The position numbers were made by a program, and so were the translations under genes. 64,000 nt of DNA from NCBI GenBank assembly GCA_046733355.1, contig JBKPOZ010000020.1:1-64000 (forward strand). Reading direction: 5' to 3'. The notes under the pieces are model-generated. The model ran no database searches. It was not told where the DNA came from and saw only the letters and a list, made by a program, of their open reading frames with translations. The number at the start of each line of letters is the position of its first letter. Position 1 is the stretch's first letter. Below, one piece after another: positions 10,522 to 19,009 of this stretch. The DNA comes from VAZQ01 sp046733355. Lineage in GTDB: Bacteria; Pseudomonadota; Alphaproteobacteria; Rhizobiales; Xanthobacteraceae.

Positions 10522-11447
10522 TTTTCCGCTCCCATCGCAATTTCGCGTGCCCTCCATTGCATCATGTAATTGCCGAGGATGCGTACGCCCGCGCTGGTCG
10601 CATAGCCCACGATCCCGAGCGTGATCATGCCGATCACCATCGTGGGATATTGCACCATGGTGTAGGAGGTATTGATGAGATAACCGAGACCGTATTGTCC
10701 CGACACCATCTCGGCCGCAACCAGAGAGAACCAGGCGACACCGACCGAGATCTGCAGGCCGGTGAAGATGAACGGCATCGCGCCAGGAACGACGACGTGC
10801 CAGAACACCTGACGCCGCCTGGCGCCCAGACAGTAGGCAGCGCGAACGAAAGATTCGTCGATCGATTCTACGCCGAGCATGGCATTGAGCGTCGTCGCAT
10901 AAAAGGAAGCCAAAAACGTGAGGTAAATAACCGGGGTCTCCGATCCCTCAAACATGACGATCGCGAGCGGCACCCAGGAAAGCGGTGGGATCGGGCGTAG
11001 CAGCTCGAAGACAGGAAAGACGTATTCCTTGAACCGCTGTGACCAGCCGAGAAATAGACCGAGCGGTACTCCGATTGCGGTCGCCAGGAGAAAGGCGATG
11101 GAAACCCGGCGCAAGCTGACCCAGATGTGCTGATAATATTCTGGTGAATACAGAGAGAGGCCGTATGTGGGATCCGGGCTTAGCCATTCCGAGATGACTG
11201 CGGTCGGCCCGGGCAATTGCGAAAACCGCGGAAGCTTCCAGCCTTCCACCGTCAGGTACCAGAAGGCGAAGAAAAGCGCGAAGCCGAGCAGCATCAGGTA
11301 GGGCCGCGGGCTGCGCAGCCATTGCGAGATGCGATAGGTGGCGAGCTCGAAGCGGCTCGCCTCGGCTGCATCTCCCGGCACTGTCGACACGTCAGCGAGA
11401 CCGACGGTTGCGCGAGCGCCCGCCAGGCTCGGTTCCAAGTCTTTCAC
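10518..11447 (-). CDS. NitT/TauT-type ABC transporter permease (second)
   Basis: 309-residue permease with an N-terminal cytoplasmic extension of about 45 residues followed by about six membrane helices. The class motif VFELLRPIPPLSWVP and an EAA-type loop (VRAAYCLGARRRQVFWHVV) are present. It belongs to the same class as the permease at 8800-9621 but is clearly diverged, so the complete importer probably has two different membrane subunits. Its stop overlaps the GTG start of the next ATPase. Confidence 0.88.
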   Translation of the reverse strand: MKDLEPSLAGARATVGLADVSTVPGDAAEASRFELATYRISQWLRSPRPYLMLLGFALFFAFWYLTVEGWKLPRFSQLPGPTAVISEWLSPDPTYGLSLYSPEYYQHIWVSLRRVSIAFLLATAIGVPLGLFLGWSQRFKEYVFPVFELLRPIPPLSWVPLAIVMFEGSETPVIYLTFLASFYATTLNAMLGVESIDESFVRAAYCLGARRRQVFWHVVVPGAMPFIFTGLQISVGVAWFSLVAAEMVSGQYGLGYLINTSYTMVQYPTMVIGMITLGIVGYATSAGVRILGNYMMQWRAREIAMGAEK

Positions 11448-11539
11448 GCCGTCATCTCCGTGCCGAGATCTGGCCTAGCTGGCGAAGCGAGCGGTTCTTC
11501 TCCTCGCGAGCACAGGATGAAAGCCGCGGCTTGCGCGGT

Positions 11540-12688
11540 TCATGAGCCGGTATAGGCGGAATCGGGCAGTGCCTTCACCTCACCCACGGGCGCCTTCAGG
11601 TTGCGCTTCTTGAGAATCTCTTCCGTGAATGAAGGCATTACCGCCTCGGGGCGGATATCGGCCTTGATGCTCTTGATCTCGACCAGGAATTTTGCCGCCT
11701 TGGCAATGAGATCCCTGGCTTCCTGCGTGAAGCCGTAAGGCAACATTATGCGCGTCGTCGTTCCGCCTTCCGAGGCGGGATAGGTCCCGTATGCCGAATA
11801 CCACAATGCTTTTTGCGTGAACCCGGTCGTTTGCTCGAGCGCCATGGCGCTCACCGACATCGCATTATTCGTGTCCGCGAAGTAGAGCTGCGCGTCCAGC
11901 TCGGCTTCAAGCCAGGCATTCACGATATCGGGGCGCTGTTCGATCAGCGCTTTCGGCATCACCATAAAGCCACCGTCGTTCTCGTTGACGGATGCGCCTG
12001 TCGCAATCTTGCGCGCCAGCTTTTCCAGCACGAGCCGGGATGTCGTAGGCTCCCACATAACCGCGGCGTCCAGTTTTTTGGCGCGGAATCCGCTGGTGAT
12101 GACCTCGATGCTCTGGTTGAGGTACTCGGAAGGGGCGATCTTGCTTTTTTTGAACACAGACTGGGCAAAGCGGTCGGTGCAACTACCCTTCGGCACCGCC
12201 ACGGTCTTCCCGTTCAACCACTTGATCGCCTCATCCGCGGACTGGAACTGGGGCGCATCCGTGCGGACCAGGAACGCATTGCACTGGTCATAGCCAAGGC
12301 CGAGCACGGAAACGATGCGAATATCGCGCACCTCGGCATGGCTCGTCGAGACAATGCCGGGCATGTCGCCGACATATCCGAGATCCACTTTTCCGGCCAA
12401 CATGCCGTTCACGATGATGGCGCCCTGCAGGCCGATCTGGAAATCGACCTTCGAGCCCTGTGGCAGATATTTTTCGTAGAATTTTTTGCTGCGCATGATC
12501 ACGCCAGACCACGATTCGGTGTAGTAGGGCTGATAGCCCACCACGAGATCGATCGGCGTGCCCGGCTTGCCGTAATCCTTGATCTCCTCGGACAGTCCCG
12601 GTTGTGCGCCAGCAAGCATGCAGCTGATGCCTGCCAGCATCCCGAAGAATTTTTCGCGCAACTGCACGCATGCTCTCTGAGCAGGCAT
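11540..12688 (-). CDS. NitT/TauT-type ABC transporter substrate-binding protein
   Basis: 382-residue periplasmic binding protein with an N-terminal signal peptide (hydrophobic MLAGISCMLAGAQPGLSEE, about residues 17-35). The fold resembles NMT1/SsuA-type proteins that bind sulfonates, nitrate or thiamine precursors. The segment VVGYQPYYTESWSGVIM is in the expected place after the signal. It is the first gene of the minus-strand transporter operon and has a strong GGGAGGA ribosome site. The ligand cannot be read from the sequence. Confidence 0.85.
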   Translation of the reverse strand: MPAQRACVQLREKFFGMLAGISCMLAGAQPGLSEEIKDYGKPGTPIDLVVGYQPYYTESWSGVIMRSKKFYEKYLPQGSKVDFQIGLQGAIIVNGMLAGKVDLGYVGDMPGIVSTSHAEVRDIRIVSVLGLGYDQCNAFLVRTDAPQFQSADEAIKWLNGKTVAVPKGSCTDRFAQSVFKKSKIAPSEYLNQSIEVITSGFRAKKLDAAVMWEPTTSRLVLEKLARKIATGASVNENDGGFMVMPKALIEQRPDIVNAWLEAELDAQLYFADTNNAMSVSAMALEQTTGFTQKALWYSAYGTYPASEGGTTTRIMLPYGFTQEARDLIAKAAKFLVEIKSIKADIRPEAVMPSFTEEILKKRNLKAPVGEVKALPDSAYTGS

Positions 12689-12759
12689 TTCATCCTCCCG
12701 CTGGTTTAAGGAGCCCCGCTTTGGCGCACTCGCATTCCGCCTCTCGAGGTCTTCTGCAA

Positions 12760-12788
12760 AGCCTATGGACGCATGTTGTGGGTGTCAA
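12760..12788 (-). promoter_or_regulatory. candidate promoter for the NitT/TauT importer operon
   Basis: On the minus strand, TTGACA (12783-12788) and TAGGCT (12760-12765) are 17 bp apart. They lie 72 bp upstream of the binding-protein start, within the 225-bp gap that separates it from the LysR gene. The -35 is perfect and the -10 is weak, consistent with an activator-dependent promoter, possibly under the LysR regulator. Confidence 0.45.
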
Positions 12789-12913
12789 ACCACGTCAATG
12801 AATGACTCAATTTGCGCGGTCTATCATGCCGTCGCGAACCAGCGCCGAACCGCAACACATGCTCGCGACTCCTCGCGTATCGATGCCGCCTTGCGCGCGT
12901 GCAGCTCGGGAGG

Positions 12914-13882
12914 TCACGGCGTGCCATGGCGTCGGGCAGCGCTCATCACGCGCTCGGGCGTGGCGACCATTGTCGGCTTGGCGGCTGCACGAAACAGCTC
13001 GTGCACTGGCATTGCGGTGACCGCATCGAGCATTGCGCGTGCCATCGGCAGCATCGGATTGCCTTCAGCCCAGATAAGCCCGACCTGACGCACCACCTCA
13101 GGCTTGATCAAATTCGCAAGGCGGGTCCCCGGAAAAGCGCCGATAACCATCTCGAAATGGCTGGGCACGATGGTCACCGTGCCGCTCAGCATGGTGTGAA
13201 ATGCAAGATTGACGATCGAGTCCGACTCAATTGCCGGCCTGGGCATCTTGCCTACAGAGGCAAAGGCCGCATCGATGATCTGTCGTTCGTGCATGTGGGG
13301 CGGCAGCAGACAGAGCGGAAGATCGGCAGCTTTCGCCCAGGTCACCGCGGGGCCGGGAAAACGCGCATCATCCGGTACCAGCAGGCTGAGATGCTCGTTG
13401 TACATCGGGAAGCTGGTCAGGGGAGCGGGATGTTTCTGATCGATGTAGGTAATGCCCACGTCGAGCTCAAAATTGATGAGCTTCACGCGCATTTCCTCGA
13501 GTCCGAGAAAGCTTACTTCCACCTGCACGCCGGGGTGCAGCTCGAGGAAGTGGCGATTGATCTGTGGAAGCACGGGCGTGCTCGTCGGCATGGCCCCCAA
13601 TCGCAGCCGTCCGGAGAGCGTTTTTTTGAGGACCGACAGCTCCTGCAGCATCGCGTCGCGGTCCGCAAGAATGCGCTTTGACCACTCGACGACGCGCCTG
13701 CCCTCGGCGGTGAAACCTTGAAACCGCTGGTGGCGCAGCACGATCGGCGTGCCAAACTCGGCTTCCAGCTGCTTGATCGCGTTCGAGAGACTGGGCTGCG
13801 AAACTTTGCAATGTCGCGCCGCCCGACTGAAATGCTCCTCCTGCGCGAGGGTGACGAGGTATTCGAGCTGCCGCAGGAACAT
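12914..13882 (-). CDS. LysR-family transcriptional regulator
   Basis: 322-residue LysR regulator. The N-terminal winged helix-turn-helix covers residues about 4-62 (LEYLVTLAQEEHFSRAARHCKVSQPSLSNAIKQLEAEFG). The C-terminal part is a periplasmic-binding-protein-like co-inducer domain. It sits at the head of the minus-strand transporter/reductase gene set and is the likely regulator of uptake and perhaps of the divergent oxygenase genes. It resembles the CynR/CbbR type in a general way only. Confidence 0.88.
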   Translation of the reverse strand: MFLRQLEYLVTLAQEEHFSRAARHCKVSQPSLSNAIKQLEAEFGTPIVLRHQRFQGFTAEGRRVVEWSKRILADRDAMLQELSVLKKTLSGRLRLGAMPTSTPVLPQINRHFLELHPGVQVEVSFLGLEEMRVKLINFELDVGITYIDQKHPAPLTSFPMYNEHLSLLVPDDARFPGPAVTWAKAADLPLCLLPPHMHERQIIDAAFASVGKMPRPAIESDSIVNLAFHTMLSGTVTIVPSHFEMVIGAFPGTRLANLIKPEVVRQVGLIWAEGNPMLPMARAMLDAVTAMPVHELFRAAAKPTMVATPERVMSAARRHGTP

Positions 13883-14008
13883 TTCACTTCCCCTGTCGGG
13901 CGAGCGGGATTTTCAGTGGCTATCAATTTACACGAATCCCAGTGCTCCGGCTATCAAAATGGGCCGCACTGGCTGCTTTTCTTGCAATTCTCGCCGATGG
14001 TGAGGCTT

Positions 14009-14037
14009 GTAGGGGCGGGTTTCAAACCCGCCCCTAC
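14009..14037. repeat. perfect 14-bp-arm palindrome
   Basis: GTAGGGGCGGGTTT, one C, then AAACCCGCCCCTAC: a perfect inverted repeat with a single central base. It sits between the divergent LysR and GcvT-like genes. Very similar GTAGGGGCGGGTTTgAAACCC-type elements are known as dispersed repeats in many bacteria. It may be a REP-like sequence or could form a cruciform or hairpin; it ends 30 bp before the downstream start. Confidence 0.75.
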
Positions 14038-14067
14038 GTTCACGACAATTTGCCGGAGCTGAGATGA

Positions 14068-15144
14068 GTGCACGGGGGTGATGCCGCAGTGGTCACTTTC
14101 GATCTCGGTTTCGACCTTCGTGCATTGCGTCCGGACTACGGTGACGTTTTCGGCGAAGTCAGGAGCTGCCGATCGGCGGCTGCCCTGTTTGATTTCAGCT
14201 TCATGCATCGCATCCGCATCCGCGGTTCACGGGCACCTGAGCTCATTGCTCTGCTCACGCCGCGGCAGATCGCCGATTTGCCGCCCGGCCGTATTCGCTA
14301 TGCGCTCGCGCTCGATCCCCGGGGCCGCGTCCTTGGCGACCTCACGGTCTGGCGCCTCGACCAAGAAGCCTTCGAGATTTTTCTGCCGCCGGGCAACGCG
14401 CATGCATTCCTGCAGGGCGCGGCAGGGGCGACCAGATCAGTGTGCGATCTGAGCGGCGAGACGGCCATTCTTGCAGTGCAAGGTCCGGGAAGCCTTCGCG
14501 CACTAGCCTCGCTCGCTCCGGCGGCGCAGCTGCGCGCGCTCCCATATTTCGGTCACGCGGAGATAGACGTTTCCGGAGTGGCATGCCGGGTCGGCCGGCT
14601 TGGTTACACCGGGGAGCGCGGCTTCGAAATCATCCTCCCCCGCGATGCGCGCGAGGTGGTTTGGCATGCACTGACTGGGTATGCCCGACCTGCGGGGTTC
14701 GCCGCTGCCGACATTCTGAGAATAGAAGCGGGATTTGCGCTGTTCACGAACGAGTTTCGGTTTCCGGTATCGCCACAAGCTCTCGGGCTCGCTCGATTTG
14801 CGAGTGAGGAGGAGACATCGGGCGCAGACGAAAGGCCGCTGCGTCTGATCTGTTTTCAGGCACATTGCGATCACGATCCGATCCTCTGGCAGGCTCCTGC
14901 AGACGCACAATTCCCGCCCCGGCCGGGAACAGTCTTGGTTACATCGGCCTGCCGAAGCGTCACGACGGGGGGCGTGATTGGGTTGGGTTACGCGGCCCTT
15001 CGCGCGGAAAATCTTGCCGATGCAAACAACCAGTTCCGCGATATTCGCAGGACCAGCCTGCCGATCTACGACCCTGCCAAGAGCCGCCCGCGCGGCGGAT
15101 GGCATGATGATCTCTCTCCCGCCCCCCGCAGCGCTCCTCATTGA
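14068..15144 (+). CDS. GcvT-like aminomethyltransferase-family (folate-binding) protein
   Basis: 358-residue protein of the glycine-cleavage T-protein family, which typically transfers one-carbon units to tetrahydrofolate. Recognisable segments are the folate-domain start LFDFSFMHRIRIRG, the LDPRGRVLGDLTVWRL strand pair and the hallmark GYTGERGFEI. It is shorter than most LigM/DesA O-demethylases and lacks glycine-cleavage partners nearby. The GTG at 14068 is used because a GGAG site precedes it; ATG codons nearby are out of frame. It lies just upstream of a PanB-like gene, so a one-carbon role linked to the catabolic cluster is likely, but the substrate is unknown. Confidence 0.7.
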   Translation: MHGGDAAVVTFDLGFDLRALRPDYGDVFGEVRSCRSAAALFDFSFMHRIRIRGSRAPELIALLTPRQIADLPPGRIRYALALDPRGRVLGDLTVWRLDQEAFEIFLPPGNAHAFLQGAAGATRSVCDLSGETAILAVQGPGSLRALASLAPAAQLRALPYFGHAEIDVSGVACRVGRLGYTGERGFEIILPRDAREVVWHALTGYARPAGFAAADILRIEAGFALFTNEFRFPVSPQALGLARFASEEETSGADERPLRLICFQAHCDHDPILWQAPADAQFPPRPGTVLVTSACRSVTTGGVIGLGYAALRAENLADANNQFRDIRRTSLPIYDPAKSRPRGGWHDDLSPAPRSAPH

Positions 15145-15254
15145 CGTGATTGATGACGTCATTGTCGGCCTCTCTTTGACTTGTGCGAACGGCCGACCTT
15201 AGGCTGATCGAGCGCGAGCGGTGTCACGCTCCATTCCGCAGTCCAGGAGTTTAC

Positions 15255-16208
15255 ATGTCTTCAGCAAAGCCCGTGCAAGCATCCGGCGCGCCGCGAAGAA
15301 AGGTCACCATCACGTCGCTGATGAAAAAGATGGGCGGCGGCGAGGCGATCGTGCAGATGGCGGTCTACGATTATCGCAGTGCCGTGGTCGCCGACCGGTT
15401 GGGCATCGACATTCTCTGCGTCTCCGACACGGGCGGCATGATCCTGTTTGGGCATCGCAGCACCGTCTCGGTGACCTTCGAGGAAGTGATGCTCATGGCC
15501 CAGGCGGTGGACCGCGGCTCGCGTTACGGCCTGCGTATGGTCGACATGCCGTACTGGAGCTTTCACGTCTCGCCCGAACAGGCGGTCGAGAACGCCGGCA
15601 AGTTCGTCGCCCAGGCGAATGCCGAAGTGATGAAATGCGAGGGCAACCGGCACCATGTGCGCTGCATCGAAGCCATCATCAAGGCGGGCATTCCGGTGCA
15701 GGGGCACATCGGCATAACCCCAATGCGCATGCCCCAGCTTGGCGGCTTCACTGCGCAGGGCAAGACCGCGGCGCGCGCGCTCGAGCTCGTGCAGGATGCG
15801 CGCGAGATGGTCGACGCGGGCTGCTTCTCCATCATGTGCGAGGTCACTACCGAGGAAGTCTGTCAGTATCTCACCGAGACCCTGCCGGTGCCGGTGATCA
15901 GTCTGGGCGCGGGAAATAAAGCGCATGGGGTGCACATCATCAGCTCCGACCTGTTCCATCTTTATGAGGAGCACACCCCCCGTCATTCGAAGATCTACAC
16001 CGACCTCATTCCCATCATCGAGGACGTCTATACCCGCTACATGACCGATGTGCGCACGCGTGCTTATCCGGCGCCCGAGCACACGGTGTACATGTCGGCC
16101 AAGGAGCTCGAGCAGTTCGCCAGGAAGGTAGCCTGGAGCAACCCGCCGATGGAGGCGGCGGAGCAACGCGACAAAAGCAAGCAGAAGCCCGCGCGCCCGG
16201 CCGCGTGA
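15255..16208 (+). CDS. PanB-like ketopantoate hydroxymethyltransferase-family protein
   Basis: 317-residue protein of the PanB/PEP-mutase superfamily. PanB landmarks are present in altered form: MAVYDYRSA at the start of the barrel, SDTGGM in place of the usual GDSLGM, VDMPYWSF in place of the ADMPFGSY-type metal-site strand, KCEGN and PVQGHIGITP. A catalytic-type Glu (CEVTTEE) is retained. It is probably a (beta/alpha)8 hydroxymethyl-transferring enzyme or an aldolase with a different substrate rather than the housekeeping PanB. An AGGAG site precedes the ATG at 15255. Its stop overlaps a possible GTG start of the next gene. Confidence 0.7.
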   Translation: MSSAKPVQASGAPRRKVTITSLMKKMGGGEAIVQMAVYDYRSAVVADRLGIDILCVSDTGGMILFGHRSTVSVTFEEVMLMAQAVDRGSRYGLRMVDMPYWSFHVSPEQAVENAGKFVAQANAEVMKCEGNRHHVRCIEAIIKAGIPVQGHIGITPMRMPQLGGFTAQGKTAARALELVQDAREMVDAGCFSIMCEVTTEEVCQYLTETLPVPVISLGAGNKAHGVHIISSDLFHLYEEHTPRHSKIYTDLIPIIEDVYTRYMTDVRTRAYPAPEHTVYMSAKELEQFARKVAWSNPPMEAAEQRDKSKQKPARPAA

Positions 16209-16300
16209 GAGGGAGGAAATCGCTGAGCTGCTGGTCAGCCGCGCTGCTGTCCGGCGCGCAATCGAGCAAGTTGCAGAATAATAATCAGGGAGGGAATGCC

Positions 16301-17710
16301 GTGGGAGATGGAGGCGGCTCGGCCGATTACAACGAGAAGGTCAGGAGCGAGATCGAGGCACGCATCGAGGCGGAACGCCGGATGCTCGCAGGCAGACGGC
16401 GCGAGCTTGAAGATTGTGCGTGCAAGGAGGGAATGTTTCCCAGCGCGGGGAGACGGAGCGTGTTGCTCGCGGCGGGCTCCGCATTTGTGGGCGGCATCGC
16501 CGCCTATCTAAGCCCCGCCCGCGCGGCCCCGCAAAAGGCGCCTCCGGGTGCCGTCTGGCGCGACGTTCCCGAGGATCCAACGAAGGTGCAGGGAACGCCC
16601 ATCGCCGGGGATGGCGGCTACGGTTCGCGCTCTCAGTTCGAAAGTGAAGCGCGCTGGCGCTACCCCACGCCGACGACCCTGTCCTCCTGGACCATGTCGC
16701 CCCTCGACAAGAGCGAAGGCATCATCACCCCTTCGGGGCTGCATTTCGAGCGGCATCACGGGGGCATTCCCACCATCGATCCCGCGAGGCACTTCCTGGT
16801 GGTGCATGGCCTGACGGAGCGGCCGAAAAAATTCAGCATGGCGGACCTGAAACGCTTTCCCTCCGCCTCACGGCTGCATTTCATCGAATGCTCCGGCAAT
16901 GGGCTCACCGAATGGCGCAAGCCCACGCTGAAGACGGTTCAGGGCACGCACGGATTGCTCAGCACGTCCGAATGGACCGGCGTACAGTTCTCAACGGTCG
17001 CCCGGGAGGTCGGCATCAAGGAAGGCGCGGCGTGGGCCCTGGCGGAAGGCGCTGACGCAGCAGTGATGACGCGCAGCATTCCGCTCGAAAAGCTCTTGAG
17101 CGACGGCCTGATCGCGTACGCGCAAAACGGAGAGGCGTTGCGGCCGGAGCAGGGTTACCCCCTTCGCCTTATCCTTCCCGGCTGGGAGGGCAACACGCAC
17201 ATCAAATGGCTGCGTCGGCTCGAGCTGAGCGACAAGCCGTTCATGACACGCGAGGAAACTTCCAAATACACCGATCTGCTCGCGAGCGGAAAAGCGCGCC
17301 AGTTCAGCTTCACCATGGAGGCGAAATCGGTGATCACCTTCCCCTCAGGCGAGATGAAGCTGCCGAGCCCCGGCTTTTACGAAATTACGGGGCTCGCCTG
17401 GAGCGGGCGGGGCAGGATCGCTCGCGTCGAGGTTTCTTCGGATGCCGGCAAGAACTGGCAGCTCGCCGCATTGCAGGATCCGATCTTGCCGATCTGCACC
17501 ACACGTTTCCGCTTTCCATGGTTTTGGAACGGTCAGCCCGTGATCCTGCAGAGCCGAGCCACCGACGAGACGGGCTACATCCAGCCGACCCTTAAACAGC
17601 TGGTTGACATCCGCGGTCTCGCGGGGCCGTTCGGCTCCGTCTACCATCTCAATGCCATCCAGAGCTGGGCGGTTGCGGGTGACGGGAGCGTCAGCAATGT
17701 ACATGCCTAG
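16301..17710 (+). CDS. soxC: SoxC-like sulfite dehydrogenase, molybdopterin subunit
   Basis: Sulfite-oxidase-family molybdenum enzyme predicted to oxidise sulfite or a protein-bound sulfane in the periplasm. The molybdenum-coordinating Cys is in HFIECSGNG. A Tat-type signal follows at GRRSVLLAAGSAF...ARA. The C-terminal dimerisation domain includes ITGLAWSGRGRI. The start is uncertain. The GTG at 16301 has an AGGGAGGG site upstream. An ATG at 16433 directly before the Tat signal has AAGGAGG only 2 bp away. A GTG at 16205 would be coupled to the upstream stop but adds non-family sequence. The next gene is a monoheme cytochrome c, the probable electron acceptor. Confidence 0.85.
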   Translation: MGDGGGSADYNEKVRSEIEARIEAERRMLAGRRRELEDCACKEGMFPSAGRRSVLLAAGSAFVGGIAAYLSPARAAPQKAPPGAVWRDVPEDPTKVQGTPIAGDGGYGSRSQFESEARWRYPTPTTLSSWTMSPLDKSEGIITPSGLHFERHHGGIPTIDPARHFLVVHGLTERPKKFSMADLKRFPSASRLHFIECSGNGLTEWRKPTLKTVQGTHGLLSTSEWTGVQFSTVAREVGIKEGAAWALAEGADAAVMTRSIPLEKLLSDGLIAYAQNGEALRPEQGYPLRLILPGWEGNTHIKWLRRLELSDKPFMTREETSKYTDLLASGKARQFSFTMEAKSVITFPSGEMKLPSPGFYEITGLAWSGRGRIARVEVSSDAGKNWQLAALQDPILPICTTRFRFPWFWNGQPVILQSRATDETGYIQPTLKQLVDIRGLAGPFGSVYHLNAIQSWAVAGDGSVSNVHA

Positions 17711-18263
17711 GCCGATAGTCTGCTTTGCGGCAGTCGTGATGCTGAGCGCCGCCGCGCGCGCGCAGAACGGGTATCCGTTGCGGCTCGACATCGGAGCGAT
17801 CCCGTCGGCGCAGGAGCTGGCGCAGTTTCTTTCAATCAACCCCGACGGCCGCGGGCTCCCCCCGGGCCGCGGCAGCGCCGCCGCGGGGCAAAAGGTCTAC
17901 GCGGATTACTGCGCGGCGTGTCATGGAGACAAGCTCCAGGGCATACCGACCGCAGGCATCGGCGGGGACAAGTTGATTGGCGGCCGTGGCACGCTCGCGA
18001 GCGAAGCGCCCGTCAAGACGGTGGAGAGCTACTGGCCCTATGCCACGACGCTCTTCGACTATATCAAGCGCGCCATGCCCTTCATGACACCTGGATCGCT
18101 GAATGACGAGCAGGTCTACAGTGTTGTCGCTTACATTCTGGGAGAAGCCAACATTCTGCCCAAGAATGCCGAAGTGAACGGCAGCAGCCTCGCTAAAATC
18201 GCGATGCCCAATCGCGAGGGCTTCGTGCCGGACCCCCGGCCTGAGATCGAGCTCTACCGCTAG
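17697..18263 (+). CDS. monoheme cytochrome c, partner of the SoxC-like enzyme
   Basis: 188-residue secreted c-type cytochrome. An N-terminal signal peptide (MPRPIVCFAAVVMLSAAARA) is followed by a single heme-binding CAACH and a distal Met in the later PFMTPGSL region. Sulfite dehydrogenases of the SoxCD/SorAB type pass electrons to such a subunit. Here it has one heme and is shorter than SoxD, so it is nearer to SorB in layout. It overlaps the soxC 3' end by 14 bp and has a GGGAG site before the ATG at 17697. Confidence 0.82.
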   Translation: MYMPRPIVCFAAVVMLSAAARAQNGYPLRLDIGAIPSAQELAQFLSINPDGRGLPPGRGSAAAGQKVYADYCAACHGDKLQGIPTAGIGGDKLIGGRGTLASEAPVKTVESYWPYATTLFDYIKRAMPFMTPGSLNDEQVYSVVAYILGEANILPKNAEVNGSSLAKIAMPNREGFVPDPRPEIELYR

Positions 18264-18283
18264 GACGCAAGCCAGCGGCGCTC

Positions 18284-19009
18284 TCATACGTCCAGTTCGG
18301 AGCCTTCCGCGGCCACCGCCGCAAGCCTCTCCGGCTGCAACACGGTGATGCTGCTTCGCTGCAATTTTATCCAGCCCTGCTTCTCCCAGGCGCGCAGTTG
18401 CTTGTTCGTGCTTTCGCGCGAGCGGCCGATCATCTGGCTGATCTCGCGCTGGGTGATGGCAAGCCGACGCCCGGCGGCGGCCACATTTGTTTCGGCGGAG
18501 GAGCCGAGCCGCAGCAAAGCCTTCGCGAGGCGCGTAGGCAGGTCCAGAAAGCTCACATCCTGGACTTGTTCGCTCGTCGCGCGCAGGCGCGCGCATAGAA
18601 TCTCGATGAGGTGCATCATCAGGTCAGGCTCGCCACGCACGAAGGGAATGAATTCCCGGCGCTCGATGATCATGAGCTCGCAATCGGTCATCGCAGTGGC
18701 ATCGGCCGTGCGCGGATGCCCGTCCAGGAGTGCGATCTCGCCGAACACTTCGCCTTGATCGATGATGTTGAGCACGATCTCGCGTCCGTCCGCAGACGGC
18801 ACGCTGATCTTCACCTTGCCCGACAGCACGCCCATGAGCCCGCTGCCCGGGTCACCTTTTGCAAAGATCGCGCTTCCGCGCGCGACTTTGCGGCGTTTCA
18901 TATAGGAGCCCAGCTTTTCCAGTACGGATGCGGGCAGGGTGCCGAAGAGCGCGTGATTGCGCAGCAGCGCGAGCTTGTCGGAAGCGCCTTGCACCGCGGA
19001 TTTTGTCAT
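18284..19009 (-). CDS. Crp/Fnr-family transcriptional regulator
   Basis: 241-residue regulator with an N-terminal cNMP-binding fold (GDPGSGLMGVLSGKVKI, GEVFGEIALLDGHPRT) and a C-terminal winged helix (ITQREISQMIGRSRESTNKQLRAWEKQGWI). It has no Fnr-type N-terminal cysteine cluster. The GEIALLDG segment is close to the canonical cAMP pocket sequence. The start at 19009 overlaps the stop of the upstream monooxygenase as ATGA, so the two are translationally coupled. It converges on the cytochrome gene with a 20-bp gap. Confidence 0.88.
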   Translation of the reverse strand: MTKSAVQGASDKLALLRNHALFGTLPASVLEKLGSYMKRRKVARGSAIFAKGDPGSGLMGVLSGKVKISVPSADGREIVLNIIDQGEVFGEIALLDGHPRTADATAMTDCELMIIERREFIPFVRGEPDLMMHLIEILCARLRATSEQVQDVSFLDLPTRLAKALLRLGSSAETNVAAAGRRLAITQREISQMIGRSRESTNKQLRAWEKQGWIKLQRSSITVLQPERLAAVAAEGSELDV

